This document shows, piece by piece, positions 38,148-48,987 of a stretch of 64,000 nt of DNA. A program made the position numbers and the translations under genes. How positions within the stretch are numbered: position 1 is the first letter of the stretch; every line of letters begins with the position of its first letter. The stretch comes from Oasisia sp. SBJ-2009 (lineage: Eukaryota; Annelida; Polychaeta; Sabellida; Siboglinidae), in assembly GCA_964017155.1 (NCBI GenBank), contig OZ024862.1:35353690-35417689 (forward strand). The letters are read 5' to 3'. The notes beneath the pieces are model-generated. The model saw nothing but the letters and a program-made list of their open reading frames with translations, made no database searches and had not been told where the DNA came from.

Positions 38148-41100
38148 CTTACCGTAGTAAGTTGCCCATATCCCTGTTGCCAACTGTCTTTATGTGGATC
38201 AGTTGGAAAACTCTTTATTGGACTCCGTGCTCCATGTCGGTACAGCTAGAAACATAATCTTATGATTACAACAGAATACCTTATGAATATTAATTAACAA
38301 GAATGCTTCAGAACTTCAGTTTACAAAATAATTGATATGTACTGCCATTCAAATTCGTACATCTTTTACATACTTTACAGTCATTTGACCGTAGAACCGT
38401 TTCATTTCAACCACTTTTAGCAGCCTTAATTCATTGGAATTGGATCATATGCCTGGTATGAGAGGACGACATGACAGTACTAGTGTGTGGCTTGGGAGCC
38501 AACATAGACTGATAGACACTGAACATTAGTACCAGCCATCATTTCAATTTATATTGTACGCCTTTGTTTTTTCTTACTCAGATACCCTCTTTCATGCTTC
38601 ATCATTTCCTGGTACAGATGTGGCCCTTCGTAGGTTAGCATGCGATTCTTTTGATTCATATGATCAATATGTGCATGATGCCGGTTTTATCTTTCTCTTC
38701 TGCTTTTTATGTATGGTCTACTTGCCTTCGAGCAGATGCAGATGAAGAAATATTAGTAGTTCTGCTATCAAAGTCTTTGCTTAAAATTAAATATATGAAC
38801 CCTGTAACAACAAATTATAAGGAAAAACATCATTGCATGGATATTCCCCATAGGAATTATACCTGACTCCCCCACCCCATAACATTTCTTGTGTTCGATG
38901 TAGTTCAGAAATCTTTGTTTTGTTATTTACATTCTTTTTAATCTTTCCTAAATATTAAGTATTCAACATACTAATCAACATCAATACTCTCCATAATCAC
39001 AGGATGGAAAATATTGATTTATTTAAAATAAAAAATATGCGCAAAATATTTACGCTTTTGAAATTTGTGTTTTCAAACGTGAGGTACCTGCTTTTGGTTC
39101 ATACATAACTGTTATTGATAAAGACATCCAATTGTGAAAGAACCCACGCCTGAATTGTGGAGTTTATTTGCTATAGGACTCACTGAATTACACCATTAAT
39201 CATTGAACTAGTGTGTTCAACTGTGTGACAAGAGCTTCAAATTTGGCTAGTTCTATATCCGTTATGTGGCGCCACTGTTTAACAAGATTTAACAAGATTG
39301 CCACCTAGAGAATCAACTCTAGATGGCAGGTGGACAAGGAAGCCGTTTGGCTTATCGAGAGTCCAACGTACCTATCTATCTAAGTATACCCTGCCCGTCT
39401 TAGGTATATGTCAATTTTATTTTTAAACATATTAACACTTCTAGCACCTACACAATCAGCTGATAATTTGTTCCATTCGTTTACTATTCTTTGGGAAAAT
39501 GAAAATTTTCTAATATCTAGTCTACACTGCTTCTTTGCTAATGCAACTCCATGTCCTCTAGTCCTTCTCTCTTCCTTGACCGTGAAAAAAATATTTCTGT
39601 CAATATTTTCATACCCATTCAATATTTTAAAAACCTCAATCTGATCTCCTCTCAATCTTCTGGTTTCTAGTGTTGTTAGACCACATTCTTTTAGACGCAT
39701 TTCATAACTAATATTCCTGAGTTTTGGTATCATTTTTGTTGCTCTCCTTTGTACTCTTTCTAGCATATCAATATCCTTCTTGCGATATGGCCTCCATGCT
39801 TGTATACAATATTCTAAATGAGGCCTAACTATTGTTTTATAAAGCGGTATTATTAGTTCTTTTTCTTTGTATACTATATTTCGCCTAATTAATCCAAGAA
39901 TTTGGTTTGCCTTCGCTGCTGCAATTCCACACTGCTCTGATACCTTCATGTCAGCACTAATGGTTAAACCTAAGTCCTTTTCCTTTACAGTAGTATTTAG
40001 TACAGTACCACCCATTGTATATTGTGCATTTTCATTCCCATGTCCTGTGTGGAGGCACTTACACTTTCCAAAGTTAAACAGCATTTGCCATTTCTCAGAC
40101 CATTCTATCAACTTATTTAGATCATCTTGTAAATGCTGTCTATCTGCATCACTTTTTATTTTCCTAAACACTTTTGTGTCGTCCGCAAACTTCAACACCT
40201 TGCTTGTTATGTCATCATCCAAATCATTGATATATATTAAGAATAAAATAGGTCCCAATACTGATCCTTGCGGTACTCCACTCAAAACAGATTTCCAATT
40301 TGAAACCTCCCCATCAACTACTACTCTTTGTCTTCTATCAATAAGCCATTTTTCTATCCAGTTAATCATACTATTTCCTATGCCATGGGCCTTTAGTTTA
40401 AGTAGTAATCTTTGGTGTGGCACTTTGTCAAAGGCTTTTTTAAAATCTAAGTAGATTATATCTACTGGTGATCCCTCATCTACCCACTTTGTGACATCTT
40501 CCAAAAAACATAACATATTTGTTAAGCATGACCTCGCTTTTAAAAACCCATGTTGAGATGTGTTTATCAATTTATTTTTAACAAGAAAATCAACCAAGTG
40601 ATCTTTAATTAGTCTTTCTAATAGTTTACAAATCACCGATGTTAAACTCACTGGTCTATAGTTCTCTGACTTGCTTCTTGATCCTTTTTTAAATAATGGT
40701 ATGATGTTTGCTTCTTTCCATTCTACCGGAACCACTCCTTCCTCTAATGCCAAATTGAACACTGTTGCAAGTGGTATGCTAATTTGTTCTACAATTTCCA
40801 GTAGTAATTTGGGAGGAATCCCATCCACTCCTGGTGATTTATTATCCTTCATATCTCTTATTTTCATAGCTACCATTTTTGGGGTTACAGTTAGTTGTCC
40901 TAAATAGTCACACTCTCTCCCTTCGAACTTAGTCTCTAGTACTGGTAATGTACTAATATCTTCCCTGGTAAACACCGAACTAAAGTATTCATTTAGGTTT
41001 TCTGCCATTAAGAATCCCTCCGTTATTATGTTTCCATCACTACCTTCTAGTGGCCCGACCTTATCTTGAACTTTCTGTTTACTTCGAACATACGCATAAA

Positions 41101-42354
41101 AACTCTTGCTGTCATGTTTTATGTTGAAAGCTATTTTTTGTTCATAGCTTCTCTTCGAATTTCTAATTTCAGCTGTAGCTTGATTAAGTGCTTCTTTATA
41201 AATGGCATAGTCTTCGTCACTTCCAGTATGTCTATATGTCTTCCACATCATTTGCTTGTACTTGATTTTTCTAATGGCTTCCTTCGATAAGTGTTTCTTC
41301 TTTGACCTTTTCCCCTGTTTTTTCAAGGGGACAAATTTGTCAACGACGCAGTCAATTTCCCTCTTTAAGATATTCCAGCATTCTGTTGCTGTCTTATTCT
41401 TCAGTGTGTTATTCCAGTCTATCTTCGCTAAATATTCCCTCATGTCCTTATATCTTCCTTTGTGAAAATTTTTCCTGTACCGTATTTTTCTGTTCCGTTC
41501 TCCTTTTACTTTGATGATAAAATGTATCTGGTTATGATCACTACATCCCAGTGGCTCACATATATTGACATTATCAACAAATTCCTTCTGTGAGCTCAAA
41601 ACTATGTCCAACACGTTCTTGTCCCTGGTTGGTTCTAACACATGTTGAAAAAGGAAACTATCTTGTACTAAATTTAAAAACTCTTGATCCTCTCTCCCAG
41701 GACTCTGTAGAGATGTCCACTTTATATGCCCATGGTTAAAATCCCCCATAATAATACAGTCCCGTTTACTCACTTCTTTTATAGCGTTGTGCATTTTTTC
41801 ATTCTCTTCTATGCTTATGTTTGGACTACGATAAACTAACCCAACAGTTAATGTTGAGTTTCCTGTAACTATATTACACCAGACAGCTTCACATTCTGCT
41901 TCTTTTTCTAATTTTATTTCGTAAGCCTGGATGGATTCTTTAATATATAAAATAACTCTTGTATGAACCAGCTACGTCACACGTCACTGAATTCGTGGTG
42001 AAAAATTTATAAATTACGTAATTACTGGCATCAAGGGAATTTTGTGGTGCTTCTATCTGCGGTGTGCGTTTACGCTTAATAAGCTAATTAGGATTCAGGT
42101 GTAATAAGCAACTGCAACGTCATGGTAATTATACACATCGTAAATGTAATTACATCAACTGATAAAGTTGATAAACACCGTTCTTCATGGCTTCACTTAA
42201 TTGGCTGTACTGTACTGTCTTGATTAGAAAGTGAAAGTGTCATGCTTACAACGTGTGCCAATACCATGGTACCATGGAAATCATCCGAACAATTTATAAA
42301 ATACCACATAAGCGAAGAGAGAGCCAACTGCTGAACAACCACAGCCGCAGCCAT
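25654..42354 (-). CDS. ACP2: Membrane-anchored histidine acid phosphatase (lysosomal/prostatic type)
   Basis: Eleven minus-strand exons join in phase: 42354-42250, 38245-38153, 36097-36002, 34661-34509, 32447-32352, 31447-31328, 29358-29208, 28467-28370, 28236-28065, 27665-27558, 25817-25654. They give 451 residues (human ACP2 is ~423). Exon 1 starts [17 protein letters not shown], a signal-peptide-like stretch. LYRHGARSP (residues 36-44) holds the phosphate-accepting His39; YSAHDATIMS holds the proton-donor His305-Asp306. Other family blocks are [43 protein letters not shown] and [10 protein letters not shown]. Several N-glycosylation sequons (NTS, NKT, NAT, NNS, NDS) fit a lumenal enzyme. 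Residues ~399-421 are a hydrophobic membrane span, followed by a ~30-residue basic/acidic tail. It should hydrolyse phosphomonoesters in lysosomes or at the surface. The exon 1 join is inferred from phase and the GTAAGC donor. Intron 1 carries a LINE, and introns 3, 7 and 10 carry minisatellites. ACP3/ACP4-type co-orthology is equally possible. Confidence 0.92.
26085..27290. repeat. Minisatellite in acid phosphatase intron 10, 51-bp unit, about 23 copies
   Basis: The unit begins ACTAACTAGTCAACATCAGC and ends CTGATCAATCACAGGGGTAG. Variant blocks (AGTC/AGTT, GCCAC/GTCAC, GGGGTAG/GGGATAG, GAGAAC/GACAAC) change progressively from left to right, which suggests polarised spread. This array sits inside the intron and does not reach a splice site. 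Confidence 0.96.
28462..28985. repeat. Minisatellite spanning the acceptor of acid phosphatase exon 8, 42-bp unit, about 13 copies
   Basis: Read on the minus strand each unit carries TGTGTTCTACCAG|GTCCTCTG, identical to the true 3' splice site of exon 8 at 28,467/28,468. Copies sit upstream of the exon at 42-bp steps as far as ~28,985. Some have a changed AG (for example CTAGTAG or CTGTTAG on plus). Decayed copies continue to ~29,160. Confidence 0.93.
29208..29358 (-). promoter_or_regulatory. Alternative donors at the end of acid phosphatase exon 7
   Basis: Two 5' splice sites have the same phase: TTCG|GTAACA (weaker) at ~29,241 and AAAT|GTGAGG (stronger) at 29,208. The stronger one adds a short block, [10 protein letters not shown], whose length matches the equivalent block in the human enzyme. 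I therefore chose it. Confidence 0.55.
29389..30101. mobile_element. TTAA-flanked inverted-repeat element (piggyBac-like MITE) in acid phosphatase intron 6
   Basis: The left end, TTAAAGCGACATGATC, and the reverse complement of the right end, TTAAAGCGACATGGTC, match. Similarity continues for about 70 bp (both then contain ATTTTTATTGCAAAATCATG followed by TTATA). Both ends are bounded by TTAA, the target of piggyBac-type transposases. No transposase frame is present in its ~713 bp, so it would be non-autonomous. Confidence 0.75.
30346..30975. mobile_element. Probable hAT-like non-autonomous element with GATTTAATC subterminal repeats
   Basis: Both ends are packed with GATTAAATC/GATTTAATC words (30,366-30,440 and 30,885-30,960) around a non-coding centre. 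Clusters of short subterminal repeats at both ends are typical of hAT-type elements. Terminal inverted repeats and a target duplication are not clear, so the class is tentative. It lies in acid phosphatase intron 6. Confidence 0.45.
31535..31885 (-). mobile_element. tRNA-derived SINE (most complete copy) in acid phosphatase intron 5
   Basis: On the minus strand the head carries an A-box-like TGGCTCAGGGGTAGAGC and a B box GGGTTCGAATCC at the spacing of a Pol III internal promoter. The body follows and ends in …GCGCTATATAAGAA. The tRNA-like head does not fold as a clean functional tRNA to my eye, so I call it SINE rather than tRNA. Relatives in the window: 6.03-6.30 kb (body only) and ~50.80-50.88 kb (head only). 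Confidence 0.75.
33068..33150 (+). mobile_element. Retroelement 3' tail fragment
   Basis: TGTACAGCGCCTCCGA…CACTTTATAAAATG followed by ATTATTATTAT is a style of tail also seen at 57.09-57.14 and 55.87-55.92 kb. Only the end of the element is present. It lies in acid phosphatase intron 4. Confidence 0.4.
35248..36013. repeat. Minisatellite spanning the donor of acid phosphatase exon 3, 52-bp unit, 15 copies
   Basis: On the minus strand each unit contains the last bases of exon 3 and the start of intron 3 (CACTATCAG|GTACAGTGTC). The true junction is at 36,002/36,001. Fourteen further copies lie downstream at exact 52-bp steps (for example near 35,944, 35,892 and 35,840), and all keep CAG|GTACA (one copy, the most distant, reads GTACACCG). 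As 52 is not divisible by 3, use of a decoy would usually change the frame. Confidence 0.95.
38094..38142. repeat. (CA)n microsatellite beside acid phosphatase exon 2
   Basis: About 24 CA dinucleotides lie only ~10 bp downstream (minus sense) of the exon 2 donor at 38,153. Confidence 0.95.
39371..41965 (-). mobile_element. Non-LTR retrotransposon (CR1/Jockey-type), 5'-truncated, in acid phosphatase intron 1
   Basis: The minus strand is open without a stop for about 860 codons (from ~41,965 to a TAG at 39,380); the first ATG in the frame is at 41,794. The N-terminal part is the second half of an APE-type endonuclease ([19 protein letters not shown]). A reverse transcriptase follows with [33 protein letters not shown] and the catalytic [10 protein letters not shown], then [17 protein letters not shown] and [12 protein letters not shown], which are typical of the CR1/L2/Rex1-like branch. 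The stop is followed at once by a short ATAG tandem tail, a common CR1-type end. The 5' endonuclease half and any ORF1 are missing. The intact frame suggests a recent insertion, opposite in effect to none of the host exons. Confidence 0.9.
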
Positions 42355-44356
42355 CTTGACGTAACTCGTAAATCGCAATCCTCGACGACGATGTTAGCTA
42401 ATCACTCACGTATAGATGCATGTAACAAACACCTAATGTCAATCTTGTCAAAAATACCTTCAACCTAACCCTAATTCCTTAGTGATAGCCATTGCCGGAA
42501 GTTGCCACCAGGGCGGACTTACCCCAGAATAGGGTAGACACACAAAAAACATAAAAATACAAAAGTGCAGTTCCTTATGTCAAGTTATGAAACAGGAATT
42601 ATGACAGGATTAGTACACAAAATGAAAGGTAAAAAATCATAAAAACCTAACAATGAAAATTTTTCATTTCTGTTTATTTTGAATCTGACAGTGTGTTTTA
42701 TTTTGAATAGTTTTTTTGCCATTGGCATTGCCATTGCATTGCCACTGCCATTGGGCTTCACTTACGCAGTACCTCGAAAAAACCATCGAAATGATCACCT
42801 ACGATGACCAAACTTCGCATGGTGCATCTACTACACATTTACTACCCGTATGCACTTGTCATGTGATCAAATAATAATAATTAATGCATGAAATCGATCA
42901 AAATGTGTAACTCATTATTGCCACGGTGAACTCCGTCAGGTGGCGCCACCACCATGCTGTCAGACCACAATTTTTTAATATCGTCACAGATTACATGAAA
43001 ATACGCATTTTAGAATTTACCTAACAACAGCTGATGGCACTTCATATACTTTAATACGAACGGAAACATGTTTATCTGCAAATATATTCAAATAGCTGAT
43101 CAATATAACAATACTATGAGCATAATATAATTATATAGTTATTAATGTTTCAATATTTTATACTACCAGGAAATTATCATTATTAAAAAAACAATTGTAC
43201 TACATTATTTTGATAAGTAGCAATTATAATATATATATATATAATAAAACAAATTTATATAATATTATAATTGTCCTCCAAAACAAATGTGATGTTGACT
43301 GAAATGGGGGGATGTTGGCCCCCAAACAGTTAGAGGAAATCTAGCACTCATGAATAAAACACAACAAAAGCGCAAGTTTCAAAACATAATAGGAACATAT
43401 TTATTAAGAAAACACAATTTTCAATAATTATAAAACATGGATGACAGGGCTTCACATCTGCTTGAGAATGGAGTAAGTGGGTGTTTATGTCGTGTTTGTA
43501 TAATTCACATATGCATGTACTGGTACATCATGAACAATTAAACAGATGTTGTTCACCATACCAAACTGGTACACGGCTCACTGAGAATCTTCCTTTGTTT
43601 TTCTTTCATTGTTTATCACAAGACCCAAGTGAAGCCCTGCCTGCTACTGCCAGTCAAATATGTACACAGCTTCCATACATGGCCTATAGTTTGATAAATG
43701 CCTTAAAATATCTTGTTGACGATGTCGCGCAGCCGAGCGGTGGACAAAACTGCGACAACTGACAAGACAAGCGTGCCGCGTGATAACTGTTGTTGCTATC
43801 TTTAACTCATGGCTTTTAAAAGTGATCCTGTACAGTGCAGTTATGGAAACATCTGTAATAGATTGGAAAAGAGAGGCCTGTGTCCGTGTTTGATTCAAAT
43901 GTCAACAAGATATTTTTAGGTACTGACGGTGCTGCCTCCTCGACGGTCGGCCAAATTTTGCCGTTACGAGTGGAAGTTTCAATCCCATACAGTGCCCCTT
44001 TAAACGTCACTAGATCCTCTACCAGATGTGATGTAAAATTGTGCAGGAACATTAGAAATATTTTCCTGCAGTTTCTTACTTCCACATACCATATCATATA
44101 TGGGTATATGTAAATAGTACTACCTACTGTACTCCGACTGGCTTGTCTTCAGCAATGTGTTTTTATTTAATTTTCAAACAACATCCTGGAACCATGCGAT
44201 ATAACTATCAGGAAGATTGCTCAACCAGCAGCCATATTTCACAATCATAACATGATATTGCAATTGTTTCAAACATTCAGCATGCATCACAGCCATATAA
44301 CCACCACAGAATATTTGTCACCAAATTGTCACGTGCCACCTCGCAGCAGCCTACTG
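42355..44356. other. Intergenic stretch between acid phosphatase and NAA38
   Basis: No coding sequence is recognised. It contains short TA runs near 43,232 and unremarkable AT-rich sequence. The NAA38 3' UTR must lie at its right end, with a minus-strand AATAAA at 44,162-44,167. Confidence 0.45.
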
Positions 44357-46924
44357 CTATAAGACATTGTCCACTGTCTTTGTCTGGTCGCAGTCCATCT
44401 CAATAGACACAATGTGATGACCAGGTATCATTGCCAGACCAATCGTCTTTGGTTCCTCTTTGTCGTCCTCTGCAGAAGAGAAAATAATAATTATACAGTG
44501 CCCAGTGGCGTCTACCAAGACAAACAATTCCCTTCTATAGCAAGTTTAGTGAAACTGCAAAAGCATGTGAGATTAAACTACTGGTGAGGAAAGAAATTTT
44601 ATTTCAACAACAACACCAGAGATGATAAAGAAGTGAATTAATATATTATAAATATAATTTTACAACTGTCAAAAAAGGCAAGGACTGTAGCCCTTATAAT
44701 TACTTGTCCTGTTAGACCCAATACGCATGTATAATACTGTATTACACAGTACAATTTGGTGCATGACATCACCTAAAATATATAAGACATAACTCTTGTG
44801 TCTTTCCCATGACAGGTAGGCCATTAGAAAATAAGTTAATTTAGAAAAACTAGGCTGCATAAAGATTAAAAATGGAAGAGACAAAACATGAACAGTAGAA
44901 CTTAACCAATTCAGTTAACTTCTCCCCACAATGTAGGATATTGGTAGGGATGGTTTAGTCAACAACTTGGTTGAGGTTTTATTCATACAACCCTGCTGAT
45001 AATGATAATAGATATAAGTGGTGAAAACATTATTTTCTTGAGGGTTCTATAATTTCTAATGAATGAAGGTAGTGCAGACCTGGTTCACCAAGGTACTCAT
45101 TGCATGAACCGAGGATCACATTCCTGTCTTTGTCAGTGCAGACGAACACACCTACAACATGACAACACTCAATGTCACCACACTGTAACACACCTACAAC
45201 ATGACAACACTCAATGTCACCACACTGTAACACACCTACAACATGACAACACTCAACGTCACCACACTGTAACACACCTACAACATGACAACACTCAATG
45301 TCACCACACTAACACACCTACAACATGACAACACTCAATGTCACCACACTGTAACACACCTACAACATGACAACACTCAATGTCACCACACTGTAACACA
45401 CCTACAACATGACAACACTCAATGTCACCACACTGTAACACACCTACAACATGACAACACCCAATGTCACCACACTGTAACACACCTACAACATGACAAC
45501 ACTCAATGTCACCACACTGTAACACACCTACAACATGACAACACCCAATGTCACCACACTGTAACACACCTACAAAATGACAACACCCAATGTCACCACA
45601 CTGTAACACACCTACAACATGACAACACCCAATGTCACCACACTGTAACACACCTACAACATGACAACACCCAATGTCACCACACTGTAACACACCTACA
45701 ACATGACAACACTTAATGTCACCACACTGTAACACACCTACAACATGACAACACCCAATGTCACCACACTGTAACACACCTACAACATGACAACACTCAA
45801 CGTCACTACACTGTAACACACCTACAACATGACAACACTCAATGTCACCACACTGTAACACACCTACAACAGGACAACACTCAATGTCACCACACTGTAA
45901 CACACCTACAACATGACAACACTCAACGTCACCACACTGTAACACACCTACAACATGACAATACTCAATGTCACCACACTGTAACACACCTACAACATGA
46001 CAACACTCACTGTCACCACACTTTAACACACCTACAAAATGACAACATTCAACGTCACCACACTGTAACACACCTACAAAATGACAACACCCAATGTCAC
46101 CACACTGTAACACACCTACAACATGACAACACTTAATGTCACCACACTGTAACACACCTACAACATGACAACACTCAACGTCACCACACTGTAACACACC
46201 TACAACATGACAACACCCAATGTCACCACACTGTAACACACCTACAACATGACAACACTAAACGTCACCACACTGTAACACACCTACAACATGACAACAC
46301 CCAATGTCATCACACTGTAACACACCTACAAAATGACAACACCCAATGTCACCACACTGTAACACACCTACAAAATGACAACACCCAACGTCACCACACT
46401 GTAACATACTTACAAAATGACAACACTCAACGTCACCACACTGTAACACACCTACAACATGACAACACCCAATGTCACCACACTGTAACACACCTACAAC
46501 ATGACAACACTCAACGTCACCACACTGTAACACACCTACAACATGACAACACCCAATGTCACCACACTGTAACACCCAACGTCATCGCACTGTAACACAC
46601 CTACATGACAGCACCCAATTTCACCACACTGTAACACACCTACAAAATGACAACACCAAACGTCACCACACTGTAACACCCAAAGTCATCGCACTGTAAC
46701 ACACCTACAACGTGACATCACCCAATATCACCACACTGTAAGTTCTGTAACACACCTACAACGTGACAACAGTCACAACACACAACATCACCACATTGTA
46801 ACACTTCCATTGTCGAACAAAATCAAGTAATAAGTAATACAAAAATCAAGTAATAATAAAATTATTTAAAAAACTATTTATACACAATAATAATAATATA
46901 CATAAATTAATGACATGATAATGT

Positions 46925-46976
<52 letters not shown>

Positions 46977-48808
46977 TATGAGCACATTTCATCTTATGAA
47001 ATGAAAAAAAAGAGCATTATAAACTGTTATTAAATTTGACTAAAATATAACCACATTGTTGACACTTGAGGGTACATCATAAAATTACAATTCCATTAAT
47101 CCTGTAACTTATGTAGGATTACATGTACCTATTAAAACACGTCCATCGGTCATCTTAATTTTCATGGTGGTGTTGAGCCAAGACTCCAACTTCTTGCAGC
47201 CTGGTAAGTCTTTCTCTGGTTGAGAATTCACCTGTGATTTAAAAAATATTGTACATCATGAAGTTCTCATCATGACTACGTTACCATACTTATTAATTAA
47301 TAATAGCATTTCTCAACTGAATTAAGTTACAAATTGGTGTAATTCATGCTCGCTGGCTGGCCCGGTGTATTGCTTGGGGTTTGCCAACTATCAAACTGAT
47401 GCATAGAATGAAAAGCTGTCAACTCATAATAACCGAGATGAAGTGGCATATTTTGAAAGATGTGAACCTTGATGGAAAACAGACAACTGTTGAGAATGAT
47501 GAACATTTATGGGAATTACTACATATTTAAATTATTAAAAAAATTACTCTAATTATACTTATTTTAATCCTATTAGACTTGTCTTCATCTAGTCTAGACT
47601 CTAAACTAGATACCACGATCCTATCCAATCTGGATTCCAGGGTCCAGACTACCCGACTAGAGTATATGCTACACATTCATTATTACTGGTTTTATTATTA
47701 GTCCTTTTATTTTAATAGTGACATGGTTGTAAGTTCTAATCGTTTATTTAGTATGTTCATTTATTTGTTGATTTCGGCTGAAAATATTATGTTACGTTAG
47801 TGCTGTATTATGTTTAGCAACTGGTGGTGGAGTTGTAACATTTTTCCAGGCTACTGCTTGTATTGTATATTGTAAAGTGGGGAGCGGTGGTCGCACGGTA
47901 GAGCACCGTACTGTCAATCGAGGGGATGGTGGTTCAATCCCACCTACCGCCGTTTCGAAACTTAGGCAATTCCGTTTACCCCACATTTGCCTGTGGTTTT
48001 CGAAAGAAACACTAAAAGCAGCTGAAATTGTATCTGAATTGTTTTAGTGCAAAGCCGGTGGTCCCTTCTATCTGGTGTCTATGTCAGGGGAAGTAAAAGA
48101 TCCCACACAGGGGGTAAATGTGTAATGGCACTTATGTACAAGTCGGACCCACCTCAATTTTGCCATTATAACTGTATTTTTGCCAACATTTGATTTTGTT
48201 AATTCAATCAATTATAATCATCTTGCGCATATTTATGTTTTATAAACAGCGCGTCTTGGCATACTTTTGAGGTCGAAAAGACAGCACGATTTGTGCCAGT
48301 CGCAAGCGCAGCGGTGTATGTTACTGCGCTGTGCACATGGAATGAGCGATAAACAGTTTGTTTTTTGCCGACCGCGCTGTCTTTTCGACCTGAAAAGTCT
48401 GCTAAGACGCGCTGTTTATAAAACATAAATATGCGCAAGATGATTATAATTGATTGAATTAACAAAATCAAGTATCAAATGTTGGCAAAAATACACATAT
48501 AAAATGGCAAAATTGAGGTGGGTCCGACTTGTACATAAGTGCCTGTGTAACCTGTAGTGGACTCACTAATTCTAAAGAACTCCTACGTTAGTCCAAGTTT
48601 GGGCTGTTCGGAGAAAACCACCTAAGACGTGTGTAACTCGGGCTGCGCCTGGCACTGTGTGGGCGATAAATGGGGACTGAATGAATTTATGCATATTCCG
48701 GTTATTTATAATACCGATATCAATTTGGTACCGTTATTGCAATGATAAGTTTCACATAACATCACTTACACATATATACAAATGACTCACCGGTAACTCC
48801 CCTGTCAT
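44357..48808 (-). CDS. NAA38: N-alpha-acetyltransferase 38, NatC auxiliary subunit (LSMD1)
   Basis: Four minus-strand exons join in phase: 48808-48791 (only 18 bp, MTGELP), 47231-47129, 45151-45080 and 44469-44357 (stop). The product is 101 residues (human ~125). It has an Sm-like fold: the Sm1 region runs from [20 protein letters not shown] to [10 protein letters not shown] (residues ~21-55) and Sm2 is [15 protein letters not shown] (74-88). It is the small auxiliary subunit of the NatC complex with NAA30 and NAA35, which acetylates N-termini such as Met-Leu in the cytoplasm. The exon 3 donor CCAG|GTCTGC is weak but is the one that fits the phase. Intron 2 is partly filled by a 42-bp minisatellite that includes the exon 3 acceptor. 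The gene starts 179 bp from CYB5D1, facing away. Confidence 0.93.
45146..46810. repeat. Minisatellite spanning the acceptor of the third NAA38 exon, 42-bp unit, about 38 copies
   Basis: On the minus strand the unit reads GTGTTACAGTGTGGTGACAT then TGAGTGTTGTCATGTTGTAG. Its last bases are the real 3' splice site TGTTGTAG|GTGT at 45,152/45,151. Every intact copy keeps TTGTAG|GTGT, so dozens of AG acceptors stand upstream of the exon. As 42 is divisible by 3, the repeat is open in one frame (a ~312-codon minus frame, [14 protein letters not shown] units). Decay is visible after ~46,560. Confidence 0.97.
46927..46975. repeat. (TA)n microsatellite in NAA38 intron 2
   Basis: About 22 TA dinucleotides. 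Confidence 0.95.
47870..48700 (+). mobile_element. tRNA-derived SINE split by a nested inverted-repeat element
   Basis: The head (47,878-47,955) has GTGGTCGCACGGTAGAGCAC (A-box region) and GGTGGTTCAATCCC (B box). The body continues to ~48,126, is interrupted by the palindromic element 48,127-48,543, and resumes with CTCCTACGTTAGTCCAAGTTTGGGCTG, which matches CTCCTGCGTTAGCCCAAGATTGGGCTG in the SINE at 55.56-55.92 kb. It lies in NAA38 intron 1. Confidence 0.7.
48127..48543. mobile_element. 417-bp near-palindromic (foldback/MITE) element inserted in a SINE
   Basis: The left arm begins GGCACTTATGTACAAGTCGG and the right arm is its reverse complement to the last base. The arms are ~160 bp with few differences, and the loop is ~90 bp. 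The flanks are TGTGTAAT (48,119-48,126) and TGTGTAAC (48,544-48,551), an 8-bp target duplication with one difference. That is the length made by hAT-type transposases. No coding sequence is present. Confidence 0.85.
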
Positions 48809-48987
48809 TTCGGAAGCAAAATGCTAACTATCCACATTTATTTTGTAGAGACCGTCGGTCGCTGCACATGCGCAGCAATAACCTATCTCAATCACGTGAT
48901 TTACCTTGTTTTGGCAACAAGGGTGGTCGCAACAAGGCAGGCATCCTATGTGTATTATTCGCCGTCCGTTGCTACCAAGTAGCAAAA
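48809..48987. promoter_or_regulatory. Bidirectional promoter between NAA38 and CYB5D1
   Basis: Only 179 bp separate the two divergent start codons. The interval includes CTGCACATGCGCAGC, an NRF1-type palindrome (GCATGCGC-like) common in CpG-type housekeeping promoters. No TATA box stands out. The motif assignment is by eye. Confidence 0.6.

Noticed and set aside
38554..38866. Plus-strand frames of 63-71 codons in acid phosphatase intron 1
   Set aside because: No motif, no splice context and no match to any neighbour; they look like chance.
39867..41514. Plus-strand frames of 70-195 codons inside 39.4-41.5 kb
   Set aside because: They are antisense shadows of the LINE reverse-transcriptase frame on the minus strand.
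45301..46239. 312-codon Cys-rich frame over the NAA38 intron array
   Set aside because: It is made only of 14-residue units from the 42-bp minisatellite. I keep the separate idea that a few units could be spliced in frame, but not that this is a gene.
47885..47960. A tRNA gene on plus
   Set aside because: The boxes fit, but the stretch continues into a SINE body shared with the 55.6 kb element.
48868..48987. CYB5D1 start at the upstream ATG (48,868)
   Set aside because: The 40 extra residues do not resemble the family, and this ATG sits in the probable promoter next to the NRF1-like site.
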